Positions 1-6,696 of a stretch of DNA of 8,664 nucleotides are shown one piece after another (within the stretch, counting starts at the first letter, position 1; every line of letters begins with the position of its first letter). The notes under the pieces are model-generated. The model made no database searches. It saw nothing but the letters and a program-made list of their open reading frames with translations, and was not told where the DNA came from. Source of the stretch: an uncultured Campylobacter sp. (GTDB taxonomy: Bacteria; Campylobacterota; Campylobacteria; Campylobacterales; Campylobacteraceae); assembly GCA_937875715.1 (NCBI GenBank), contig CALEHZ010000088.1, positions 1 to 8,664 of the forward strand, written 5' to 3'. A program made the translations under genes and the position numbers.

Positions 1-2
1 GA

Positions 3-167
3 CACAAGAGAGTTGGACAGAGAGTAGTGAGGCCGTTTAATAAAGCTGAAATTATTGAAAGAGATAGAAGCGAAATCGAGAATCTTGAAAAAGGTGGGCC
101 GATTGCGGCGGCGGATTATTATATCTTGAACGACAAGGGCATCAAAGAGGTGTATGAGGGGATTGAT
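3..167 (+). other. Foreign ORF fragment at the left edge, fused in frame to leuA
   Basis: The frame is open from base 3 and runs without a stop into leuA, but these ~55 codons do not match LeuA. At this point LeuA should carry its TIM-barrel segment with the HxHND metal-ligand motif and the GERAGN-type motif, and neither is present. The visible peptide has an ERDRSEIE stretch, a [14 protein letters not shown] stretch, then [11 protein letters not shown]. An RD..E...ADY.I.N pattern is seen near the C-terminus of some P-loop small-molecule kinases such as dephospho-CoA kinase-like proteins, so this may be the tail of such a kinase; that is a weak guess. The piece has more GCG, GGG and AAG codons than the leuA part that follows. 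A GTG at 27 could be called as a start, but the frame is open upstream and no ribosome-binding site decides it. The join lies around 165-185, where the LeuA-like AALEEIAM begins. Confidence 0.55.
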
Positions 168-974
168 GCTGCGCTTGAAGAAATTGCAATGATACTAGAT
201 ACTAGAAAAGATAGATTTAATGGGCTTTACACCGATATTGTAAAAAAAGAAATTTATCCTACAAGTAGGCTTGTAGCAAGTATCACGGGCATAGAACCGC
301 AGCCAAATAAAGCAATAGTAGGCAAAAACGCCTTTGCACACGAAAGCGGCATACATCAAGATGGCGTGCTAAAATGTGCTCAAACATATGAAATAATCAG
401 CGCAGAAGAGATTGGTGCAGGTAAAACAGATCTAGTTTTAGGCAAGCACAGCGGACGCCATGCTTTTAAAGATAGATTAAAAGAATTAGGCTTTGAGCTT
501 AATGAAAATGAGATAAATACATTATTTGAGCGCTTTAAAGAGCTTTGCGATACTAAAAAAGAGATTTTTGATGATGATTTAAGAGCCTTAGTAAGCAATG
601 AAATCACACAAGTTGCGCAAATCTACGCCCTTGAAAAGCTAAGCGTTCAATCAAGCAAAGACGGCCACACAAGCGCAGCTGTGACCATCCTACACGAAAA
701 CGAGCTAAAAAGTGACGCAGCGCTTGGCAATGGTAGCATGGATGCTGTTTTTAAAGTAATTGATAGAATTAGCGGGCACCAAGGTGAGTTAAAAGATTAT
801 AAAGTAAGCGCTGTAAGCAAAGGCAAAGATGCCTTAGCAAAAGTAAGCGTAAAGGTAAAATTTGGCGAGAAAACAATGATAGGAAATGGACTTGACATTG
901 ACACTGTTTTAGCTAGCGCAAAGGCTTATATTTCAGCGCTTAATAGTTATTTGTCTATGACTCATATGGCTTAA
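3..974 (+). CDS. leuA: 2-isopropylmalate synthase, C-terminal part only (5' end replaced)
   Basis: LeuA condenses acetyl-CoA with 2-oxoisovalerate, the first committed step of leucine synthesis, in the cytoplasm. Genuine LeuA sequence starts near base 168 (AALEEIAM) and runs to the TAA at 972-974. It contains [27 protein letters not shown] (about bases 303-365) and [12 protein letters not shown], followed by the C-terminal leucine-binding regulatory domain from about base 610 ([40 protein letters not shown]). About 268 residues are LeuA, against roughly 500-520 for the family. The catalytic TIM barrel is therefore mostly missing and this ORF cannot be an active enzyme as written. The 5' part (3-167) is unrelated. 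Sequence and codon use (AAA, GAA, TTA, AGC) fit Campylobacter. The LeuA identity is firm; whether the truncation exists in the genome or is an assembly error is the open question. Confidence 0.9.
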   Translation, partial: HKRVGQRVVRPFNKAEIIERDRSEIENLEKGGPIAAADYYILNDKGIKEVYEGIDAALEEIAMILDTRKDRFNGLYTDIVKKEIYPTSRLVASITGIEPQPNKAIVGKNAFAHESGIHQDGVLKCAQTYEIISAEEIGAGKTDLVLGKHSGRHAFKDRLKELGFELNENEINTLFERFKELCDTKKEIFDDDLRALVSNEITQVAQIYALEKLSVQSSKDGHTSAAVTILHENELKSDAALGNGSMDAVFKVIDRISGHQGELKDYKVSAVSKGKDALAKVSVKVKFGEKTMIGNGLDIDTVLASAKAYISALNSYLSMTHMA

Positions 975-977
975 TTT

Positions 978-1142
978 GAATTTTATAAAATTCAGCTTTT
1001 CTCACTGCTGCCAAAATGAATTTTATAAAATTCAGCCTTGAATTTTATAAAATTCATAAAATTCACTTTCATAAAATTCTGCCGCAGTGTCACAGACCCA
1101 AAATCTACGAAGTAAAATCTAAAATTAAATTTTATAAAATTC
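978..1142. repeat. Intergenic cluster of the 16-bp palindrome GAATTTTATAAAATTC
   Basis: The perfect palindrome GAATTTTATAAAATTC occurs at 978-993, 1018-1033 and 1040-1055. A copy with one change (A for the first G) is at 1127-1142. Half copies (ATAAAATTC) are at 1056-1064 and 1071-1079. Neighbouring copies at 1018 and 1040 are arranged so that AAAATTCA (1027-1034), GCCT and TGAATTTT (1039-1046) form a second, overlapping hairpin. The cluster begins three bases after the leuA stop and ends about 33 bases before the -10 box of the secretion operon. It may act as a bidirectional terminator, a REP-like element or a protein-binding array; the sequence alone does not decide. I see no gene in 975-1213. 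Confidence 0.85.
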
Positions 1143-1174
1143 ATTATTTTAAAGCTATGTTTAGTTTTTTTAGC

Positions 1175-1180
1175 TATAAT
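1175..1180 (+). promoter_or_regulatory. -10 box of the type I secretion operon
   Basis: A perfect TATAAT lies 33 bases before the start codon of the ABC exporter gene, preceded by a T-rich stretch (TTTAGTTTTTTTAGC). Campylobacter sigma-70 promoters typically have this layout: a strong -10 box, periodic T-tracts upstream and no clear -35. Transcription would start near 1187. The nearest palindrome copy (1127-1142) would then lie at about -45 to -60. Confidence 0.65.
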
Positions 1181-1213
1181 TCGCAGTTATTTTTTTATTT
1201 TTAGGATTACAAT

Positions 1214-2950
1214 ATGCTTAAACCAGGTGAATTAAAAGACTCCATAACCAAATCAAAAAGGTGTATTTGGTACGCAGCGCTATTTAGCTGTTTTGTGAAT
1301 TTACTGATGCTAACGCCGCCTATGTATATGCTGCAACTTTATGATAGAGTTGTGACAAGTCGTAGCCTTAGCACACTATTTTTTCTTACTCTGATAGTTG
1401 TAATTTTATTTATAATGATGGGAATTTTTGAAGTTTTACGCTCACGAATTCTTATTGTTTTTGCCACGCAGCTTGACAAAACTTTAGGTGAGCGTGTGTA
1501 TGATGCGATTTTTAAACTTTCATCTCGTCATCCAGGCAGAGTTAGCTCTCAGGCGATGAGTGACTTGAATGCTATTAAACAATACATGAGTACAAATGGC
1601 GTTTTTGCCTTTTTGGATGCACCTTGGCTACCTATTTATATCGGGCTTTTATTTTTATTTCACCCAGCTTATGGCTGGTTTGCGTTAGCTTCTGCTATTG
1701 TGCTTTTTGGTATAGCTTTGCTAAACGAAAATGCTACAAAAAACGGACTAAAAAAATCAAATGAAAGCAATAGAGCTGCGATGCGCTTAATTGATATGAA
1801 CCTTCGCAACACCGAAGTAATCAATGCTATGGGCATGAATGAGGCCTTAAAGAAAAACTGGAAAGAACGTCATAAAACTTTTTTAGAATCACACGCTAGT
1901 TCTAGTGCTCACGCTGGACTTTATGCAAATATTTCAAAGACAACACGTGTGATGAGCCAAAGCCTTATGCTAGGACTTGGTGCGTATCTAACAGTAATTA
2001 TGGAAATCACTCCAGGTATGATGATAGCTGGCTCAATCATCATGGGTAGAGCGCTTGCGCCACTTGATATTTTGATAGCTAGCTGGAAACAATACAAAAA
2101 CACAAAAGAAAGCTATGAACGCTTAGATAAGTTTTTAACAGACTTCCCAGTAGAAAAAGACAAATTAAGCTTGCCAGACCCAAAAGGCGCTATTGCTTGC
2201 GAGGCAGTCACTTTGGTACCACCTGCTGCTAAAATGCCAAGCTTGATGGGCGTGAATTTAGAGTTAAATGCTGGCGATATGTGTGCGATAATTGGCCCAA
2301 GTGCAGCTGGAAAAAGCTCACTTGCAAGGGCGATTTTAGGCATTTGGCCACTGGCTCACGGCGTAGTGCGTGTAGATGGCGCTGATATAAATCACTATTA
2401 TAGCGATGCTTTGGGGGCTCATGTAGGCTATGTTCCTCAAGATGTGGAGCTTTTTGAAGGAACTGTGGCTGAAAATATTGCTAGATTTGGACAGCTTGAT
2501 AGTGATGCTATTGTAGAAGCTGCTATAAAGGCAAATGTGCATGAAATGATACTTCGCTTGCCTGATGGCTATGATACAAAGCTAGGGGTTGGCGGTATGA
2601 GTCTTTCTGGTGGTCAGCGCCAAAGAGTAGCGCTTGCTCGTGCTTTGTATAAAAATCCAAAAATCATCGTGCTAGACGAGCCAAACGCAAGCCTTGATGA
2701 AGAAGGCGAAAAAGCACTATTTAACTCGCTTCTAGCTATAAAAGGCAAGGCCACAATCTTGCTAATTACGCATAAATTAAATGTATTACAAGTTGTGGAT
2801 AAAATAGCTGTATTACAAGCTGGAAAGCTAGTATATTTTGGTGCTAGAGATGCTGTGCTTGAAAAGCTTGGTGTGAGCAAACCTGCTGCGATTACTGAGC
2901 AAAAGCCGCAGCCAAGGCAAAATCCAGCTAAAAACGATGATAATAAATAG
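1214..2950 (+). CDS. Type I secretion system ABC transporter (permease-ATPase, PrtD/SapD-like)
   Basis: This is the inner-membrane ABC exporter that recognises a C-terminally signalled substrate and powers its passage through the adaptor and outer-membrane channel. The 578-residue protein has an N-terminal membrane domain (hydrophobic stretches near residues 18-42, 54-75, 138-170 and 250-285) and a C-terminal ATPase. The ATPase shows Walker A GPSAAGKSS (361-369), Q-loop PQD (408-410), signature LSGGQ (464-468), Walker B IIVLDEP (484-490), D-loop SLD (493-495) and switch His520, so all ATPase motifs are intact. There is no N-terminal C39 peptidase domain or inactive C39-like domain, which places it with the PrtD/AprD/SapD group rather than with bacteriocin or HlyB exporters. 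The last ~25 residues are a polar Pro/Gln/Lys tail. The start ATG has an AGGA ribosome-binding site at about 1203-1206. It is the first gene of a three-gene operon, with 9 bases before the adaptor gene. The substrate is unknown. Confidence 0.93.
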   Translation: MLKPGELKDSITKSKRCIWYAALFSCFVNLLMLTPPMYMLQLYDRVVTSRSLSTLFFLTLIVVILFIMMGIFEVLRSRILIVFATQLDKTLGERVYDAIFKLSSRHPGRVSSQAMSDLNAIKQYMSTNGVFAFLDAPWLPIYIGLLFLFHPAYGWFALASAIVLFGIALLNENATKNGLKKSNESNRAAMRLIDMNLRNTEVINAMGMNEALKKNWKERHKTFLESHASSSAHAGLYANISKTTRVMSQSLMLGLGAYLTVIMEITPGMMIAGSIIMGRALAPLDILIASWKQYKNTKESYERLDKFLTDFPVEKDKLSLPDPKGAIACEAVTLVPPAAKMPSLMGVNLELNAGDMCAIIGPSAAGKSSLARAILGIWPLAHGVVRVDGADINHYYSDALGAHVGYVPQDVELFEGTVAENIARFGQLDSDAIVEAAIKANVHEMILRLPDGYDTKLGVGGMSLSGGQRQRVALARALYKNPKIIVLDEPNASLDEEGEKALFNSLLAIKGKATILLITHKLNVLQVVDKIAVLQAGKLVYFGARDAVLEKLGVSKPAAITEQKPQPRQNPAKNDDNK

Positions 2951-2959
2951 GATAAAGAA

Positions 2960-4240
2960 ATGTTTGAAAAAGAAGATAAAATAGTTAAATTTGGACTTAT
3001 TTTAATAAGTATTTTTGTGGGAATTTTTGTTTTGTGGATGGGGCTTGCTCCACTTGATAGCGCAGCTGTAGCACCTGGTCAAGTAGTAGTAGCTAGCAAG
3101 AAAAAACAAATCCAGCACCTAGAAGGTGGTGTGGTAGATAAAATCTATGTAAAAGACGGAGATGAGGTAAAGGCTGGAGATGTTTTAGTAGAGATCAAAA
3201 ATGCACAAGTTGCAAGCTCTATTGACATTTTGAAAAAAGAAAATCTACAAGCTAGTGTGCTAGTAAGCAGGCTAGAGGCTCAAAGAGACGGAAATGAAAC
3301 TATTAGTTGGGATCCAAGCATTATGAATGAGCCTGAGTTTGAGGCAGCTGCTGCTGGTCAACAAAGCATTTTTGATGAGCAAAATAAGCTTTTAAAAGAT
3401 GAAATATTTATTTTAAATCAAAGAATAGATCAGTTAAAAAAGCAAATCAGTGGAACACAAGCTATAGTCTCATCTCGCCAAAAAAGAGTAGGCTCACTAA
3501 ATGAAGAAACTAAAGAATGGCAAAAACTATATAAAGAGCAATTAACTGATAAAATTCGCCTAAGAGACATTGAGCGTGAACGTGTAGATGCCAGCGGTCA
3601 AATAGCAAGCGGAAATGCAGACATTGCACGCCTAGAGGTGCAAATCACAGAGACAAAACAGCAAATTTTAGTAAGAGAGCGCACCTTTAAAGAAGATGTT
3701 TTAAAACAATATGAAGATGCAAAATTAAAGCTAAATGATGCTTCAGCACGCCTTAGAGCCTATTATGACCAACAAGAGCGTGCAGCGATTAAAGCACCAG
3801 TTGATGGCACGATTGTAGAGCTTATTACCTACACGATTGGTGGTGTTGTAAAGCCAGGCGAGACAATTATGAGCATAGTGCCAAAAGATGCTGAATACAT
3901 AGTAGAAGCGCAACTACCTACAATTCACATTGATAAAGTTTTTGTAGGCTTACCAGCTGATGTGAGATTTAGTGCCTTTAATACCCAAATGGCTGAAGTT
4001 ATCGAAGGTAAAGTAAGCTATGTCTCAGCCGATAGCTTACAAGATAGAAATGGCAATGCATTTTATCAAATAAAAGCAGAACTAACCGAAGAAGGTGTAA
4101 AAAGTGTGGAGAAAAACGGCTTTTTCTTATTGCCTGGTATGCCAGCAGAAGTTATAGTAAAAACAGGTCGTAGAACATTTTTAAGTTATTTGTTAAAACC
4201 ATTTGCAAATATGCTTAAAAAAGCATTTAATGAAGATTAA
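2960..4240 (+). CDS. Type I secretion membrane-fusion (adaptor) protein, HlyD family (PrtE/SapE-like)
   Basis: This adaptor is anchored in the inner membrane and bridges the periplasm between the ABC exporter and the TolC-type channel. The 426-residue protein has a short cytoplasmic N-terminus and one membrane helix (about residues 10-29). A first lipoyl half-motif follows (IQHLEGGVVDKIYV, about 51-64, then VKAGDVLVEI). A long alpha-helical coiled-coil region rich in Gln/Lys/Glu covers about 85-270, and the second lipoyl half is IKAPVDGTIVEL (277-288). A beta-barrel domain ends in GMPAEVIVKTGRRTFLSYLL (393-412), the conserved HlyD-family C-terminal pattern. Length and layout are normal for PrtE-type adaptors. 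The ribosome-binding AGGA overlaps the stop codon of the upstream ABC gene (TAG at 2948-2950), indicating tight translational coupling. The TolC gene starts 10 bases after its stop. Confidence 0.93.
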   Translation: MFEKEDKIVKFGLILISIFVGIFVLWMGLAPLDSAAVAPGQVVVASKKKQIQHLEGGVVDKIYVKDGDEVKAGDVLVEIKNAQVASSIDILKKENLQASVLVSRLEAQRDGNETISWDPSIMNEPEFEAAAAGQQSIFDEQNKLLKDEIFILNQRIDQLKKQISGTQAIVSSRQKRVGSLNEETKEWQKLYKEQLTDKIRLRDIERERVDASGQIASGNADIARLEVQITETKQQILVRERTFKEDVLKQYEDAKLKLNDASARLRAYYDQQERAAIKAPVDGTIVELITYTIGGVVKPGETIMSIVPKDAEYIVEAQLPTIHIDKVFVGLPADVRFSAFNTQMAEVIEGKVSYVSADSLQDRNGNAFYQIKAELTEEGVKSVEKNGFFLLPGMPAEVIVKTGRRTFLSYLLKPFANMLKKAFNED

Positions 4241-4250
4241 GGAAAACACG

Positions 4251-5555
4251 ATGAAAAAAACACTTTGTATTTTAGCGCTAAGTTTTATTTTTGCTAACGC
4301 CGAAGAAGGTGTGGGCTTAGGACAAGCCTACGAAATGGCACTGACAAATGATGAGGGCTTAAAAAGCATGATGTATGAAACTATGGCTGCTGGTGAGCGT
4401 GTGTGGCAGGCTACTGCTTTGCTTTTGCCTAGCGTGGAACTTGACTATTTGTATAATGGTGAAAAATATGATAAAGTTTATGAAGGCAAAGCAAAATACC
4501 GCCTAGATGAGAGCTTTTATAAATACGGCATCACACTTCGTCAGCAAATTTTTCGCCCAGATTTGTGGATAAATCGCTTACAAGAAGGGCTTAGAGAAGA
4601 AGGCTATAAAATCACGCATGAAAGCACCAAACAAGAACTAGCCAGTAAAGTCGCAAAAGCATATTTTGACCTAGCATTTGCAAATAAAAATCTTGAGCTT
4701 GCTACAAGCTACGAAGAAGCAAACAAAGCAAAATACGAGCAAATGGACAAACAACTTCAAATGGGTCTAGCAAATAAAATGGATACACTAGAAGCAAAGG
4801 TTCGCTACGACCAAGCAAAGCTTGATGTAAGCGTAGCAAAACGCCAAATAGAAGTAGCCAAGCTAGAATTAGCCAAGCTTACTGGTCAAACAGTAGCAGT
4901 AAAAAACGATGTAGAAAAAATAAAACTTGACTTTTTTGATAGCCTAAGCCTTACAAAATACGAAAATGTTTTAGAAAACTTTGAGTATAAACAAAGCGAA
5001 ATTGTAAGCCAAATCGCCACAAAAGAAAAATTAAAACGTTACGCAGAGTTCTTGCCAAGTGCTGATTTTTCTATAGGTTATTCAAATTATAAATATAAAG
5101 ACAAAGAAAATTTCGGTGATGAAAAGAAAAAAGTTGAAACTATGTTTAGAGTTAGCATGCCGATTTTTAGCTCGCTTCACACTGTTTCACGCGTCCAAGA
5201 AGGCGAATATCTAAAAATGAGTAGTTTAAGCAAACAACTTGATACAAGCCGCAAAGTAGAAATAGACCAAAAAACAGCTGTTAGCGAGTATAAAAACTAT
5301 TTAGCGCAAATGAAAATTATGTTTAGTGCGCTTGAGACGGCAAGACTGTATGAGACTGCTATCGAGCGTGGATATGCTGAGGGCTTGCGCTCTATTGTAG
5401 AGCTTTTTGATGCTAGAGCTCGTGTGTATAAAACTCGCATCGATGCCTTAAACACAGGTCATCAACTGGTGCTTGGCTATATCATGCTTGAGTATCTTGT
5501 AGGCGGCATTACGCCTGAGACTATTCACCGCTTGGATGGCGTGTTTAATCAATAA
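4251..5555 (+). CDS. Outer-membrane efflux/secretion channel, TolC family (PrtF/SapF-like)
   Basis: This is the outer-membrane exit duct of the type I secretion system, expected to act as a trimer. The ATG at 4251 gives a 434-residue protein with a signal peptide (MKKTLCILALSFIFANA, cleavage after residue 17). AAGGA at about 4238-4242 is the ribosome-binding site. An in-frame ATG at 4203 lies inside the adaptor gene and would add a polar extension before the signal peptide, so it was not used. Two OEP repeats are visible. The first has LRQQIFRPDLW (96-106) and GLANKMDTLEAKVRYDQAK (172-190). The second has LPSADFSIGY (268-277) and GLRSIVELFDARARVYKTR (378-396), with the typical C-terminal helix ending LEYLVGGI. 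The length is normal for the family. It is the last gene of the operon, followed directly by a terminator-like hairpin. Confidence 0.92.
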   Translation: MKKTLCILALSFIFANAEEGVGLGQAYEMALTNDEGLKSMMYETMAAGERVWQATALLLPSVELDYLYNGEKYDKVYEGKAKYRLDESFYKYGITLRQQIFRPDLWINRLQEGLREEGYKITHESTKQELASKVAKAYFDLAFANKNLELATSYEEANKAKYEQMDKQLQMGLANKMDTLEAKVRYDQAKLDVSVAKRQIEVAKLELAKLTGQTVAVKNDVEKIKLDFFDSLSLTKYENVLENFEYKQSEIVSQIATKEKLKRYAEFLPSADFSIGYSNYKYKDKENFGDEKKKVETMFRVSMPIFSSLHTVSRVQEGEYLKMSSLSKQLDTSRKVEIDQKTAVSEYKNYLAQMKIMFSALETARLYETAIERGYAEGLRSIVELFDARARVYKTRIDALNTGHQLVLGYIMLEYLVGGITPETIHRLDGVFNQ

Positions 5556-5559
5556 TTTA

Positions 5560-5579
5560 AAAATTGGGCTCCCAGTTTT
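5560..5579 (+). terminator. Terminator-like hairpin after the secretion operon
   Basis: AAAATTGGG (5560-5568) pairs with CCCAGTTTT (5571-5579), giving a 9-bp stem with one G-T wobble and a very short loop, which in practice would open to GCTC. It begins five bases after the TolC-gene stop codon. A and T runs on both sides would allow it to work in either direction. The T run is short, so termination strength is uncertain. Confidence 0.5.
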
Positions 5580-5731
5580 ATAAAATTCAAGTGTTGAATT
5601 TTTTGAATTTTATAAAAGTCATAAAATTCAGCTTTGAATTTTTTAGAATTTTATGAAATTCGCCACTTCCGTCATTGCGAGATTTTCGTTTGCGAAAATC
5701 GTGGCAATCTCTTTTGAATTTTATAAAATTC
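5575..5731. repeat. Second cluster of GAATTTTATAAAATTC palindromes
   Basis: This region carries the same palindrome family as 978-1142. Copies are at 5605-5620 (GAATTTTATAAAAGTC), 5646-5661 (GAATTTTATGAAATTC) and 5716-5731 (perfect), with half copies at 5575-5588 and 5621-5629. The overlapping hairpin AAAATTCA-GCTT-TGAATTTT is at 5623-5642, matching the version with loop GCCT at 1027-1046. The repeats lie between the secretion operon and the insertion sequence, and the last perfect copy ends exactly at the base before the left end of that element. Confidence 0.8.
5671..5710. repeat. REP-like hairpin of the TCATTGC...GCAATCT type
   Basis: The inner stem GATTTTCG (5681-5688) and CGAAAATC (5693-5700) is perfect with loop TTTG. 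The outer arms ATTGC (5674-5678) and GCAAT (5704-5708) pair across a small bulge. The ends GTCATTGCGAG and GTGGCAATCT match a short palindromic repeat type found between genes in many unrelated bacteria. It is inserted among the AT-rich palindromes and is clearly richer in GC than they are. Confidence 0.7.
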
Positions 5732-5775
5732 GGCATAATGGTAAAAAATGGGTGCTGAATTTTTAATTTTTAACC

Positions 5776-6620
5776 TTATCTTTGCTCATTTTTCAGTATA
5801 AAATAATGTGAAATAATTTTCATTCTATTTGTTAATTTTAATCCAGTATGAACTCTAAGAGCCGTCTTTAAATGAGCAAATTCACTTTCTAATGCATTGT
5901 TAGTTTTTGGCAGATTTTTTATTCTCTCATAAGTAAAGATAAAAGCCAAATTTCGCTTAAAAGTCTAATATGCTGTTCGTCTCTTCTATGCGTAAAAGCT
6001 GCTTTGCCTTTTTCGTTTATACTCTTTTCGTTTAAAAAATCCTTGTGCATTTCTAGTCAAATTTTAAGCTCATTTATGAAGTTTTCTTTGCTAAGTATAG
6101 TTAGCTCTTTGCTAAGCCTTAAAAGCTCTGCTCCAGCAAGGCTTCTAGGCTTTTTGGTAAGCTTCGTTTGTATGGTTCTTCCCACACCATTTAAAGCCCA
6201 GCAAATAGTATTCTAGTTTTCTATTTATAAAATGCCACTAAATAAAGACTTTGAAATGACGCCCTTTAAAACCACCACGCCAAAGTCTTTTCCCAAGTAA
6301 GTTGCATCTACTAGCAGGATTATTTCTTTTAGATTTAACCTTTTTGGCTCTGCTGTTTCTAGCTTTTTTATGTCTTTTTTAGCGTTTTTATGCAGATGTG
6401 ATTTTCTTTTGCTAGGATGCTTAGATTTTTCTTTTCTGTGATATAAGAAATCAGTAATTTTTTAGCTTTATTTTTTCTTTTATCTAATTTTTTAAAGTGA
6501 ATTTTTTGGTCACTACATTTAAATCTTTGATTTTTGCTCTTTGTGAAGCCATCTTTTTTAACTAAATTACTGCCACAATTTTTGCTACTGGGTCCGCTCT
6601 TTGGGCAAAGATTTAGACAT
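5776..6620 (-). pseudogene. Broken zinc-ribbon DDE transposase
   Basis: Reading the minus strand from ATG at 6620-6618, the first codons (MSKS) are followed by a one-base frameshift into CPKSGPSSKNCGSN and VKKDGFTKSKNQRFKC, an N-terminal zinc ribbon. At least two of its four expected cysteines are lost (CPKS in place of CPxC; CSDQ in place of CxxC). After a stop comes ILLVDATYLGKDFGVVVLKG (near 6315-6256), which carries the first catalytic Asp. After further stops the middle part contains TKLTKKPRSLAGAELLRLSK (near 6165-6110). The end contains TNNALESEFAHLKTALRVHTGL (near 5910-5845), a typical C-terminal transposase block. The region between the first Asp and TKLTKKP is much too short to hold the second catalytic Asp, so an internal deletion is likely. 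Several stops and at least two frameshifts mean it cannot make active transposase. Small + strand ORFs over this region are shadows. Confidence 0.8.
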
Positions 6621-6626
6621 ATTTTT

Positions 6627-6658
6627 TATCCCCCTCAAACGATGAATTTAAGGGGATA
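6627..6658 (-). promoter_or_regulatory. Hairpin over the transposase ribosome-binding site
   Basis: On the minus strand TATCCCC (6658-6652) pairs with GGGGATA (6633-6627), enclosing 18 bases. The 3' arm includes the GAGGGGG ribosome-binding region about 10 bases before the transposase ATG. A transcript from the element's own -10 box would start inside or after the 5' arm and could not form the hairpin, whereas a read-through transcript could. Confidence 0.5.
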
Positions 6659-6663
6659 TTATA
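6658..6663 (-). promoter_or_regulatory. -10 box of the transposase gene (extended TGCTATAAT)
   Basis: The minus strand reads TGCTATAAT, a perfect extended -10, 37 bases before the transposase ATG and just inside the right terminal inverted repeat. This is a usual place for an insertion-sequence promoter. It remains intact although the transposase gene is broken. Confidence 0.55.
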
Positions 6664-6696
6664 GCATTTACAGCCCCACTTTTTGACCATTAAGCC

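Larger units (their letters stand above)
5732..6696. mobile_element. Degraded insertion sequence with 28-bp imperfect terminal inverted repeats
   Basis: The left end (5732-5759, starting GGCATAATGGTAAAAAATGG) and the reverse complement of the right end (6669-6696, starting GGCTTAATGGTCAAAAAGTG) agree at 22 of 28 positions by hand alignment, which defines an element of about 965 bp. The single gene inside is a broken minus-strand transposase (5776-6620). The flanking bases are TAAAATTC on the left (5724-5731) and TAAATTC on the right (6697-6703). These could be a decayed target duplication, but both also belong to local palindromes, so this is not proof. The transposase type suggests the zinc-ribbon group related to IS1/IS1595/IS256-variant elements; the exact family is not certain. 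Confidence 0.75.

Noticed and set aside
27..974. A complete 315-residue gene starting at GTG 27
   Set aside because: The frame is open to the left edge, the N-terminal part is not LeuA, and no ribosome-binding site marks 27 as a start.
1003..1089. Long-range inverted repeat CACTGC / GCAGTG around palindrome copies
   Set aside because: Only six bases pair and the flanking bases match poorly; chance is sufficient.
978..1142. CRISPR array
   Set aside because: The repeats are fully palindromic, only 16 bp and irregularly spaced, with no uniform spacers and no cas genes nearby.
1016..1204. Small + strand ORF rich in KIHK-type repeats between leuA and the secretion operon
   Set aside because: It is made by the palindromic repeats themselves, has no ribosome-binding site and contains the promoter of the next gene.
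4203..4250. Upstream ATG at 4203 as start of the TolC-family gene
   Set aside because: It lies inside the adaptor gene and puts a charged extension before a good signal peptide; ATG 4251 has a ribosome-binding site.
6004..6216. 70-codon + strand ORF
   Set aside because: It is the antisense shadow of the broken minus-strand transposase.
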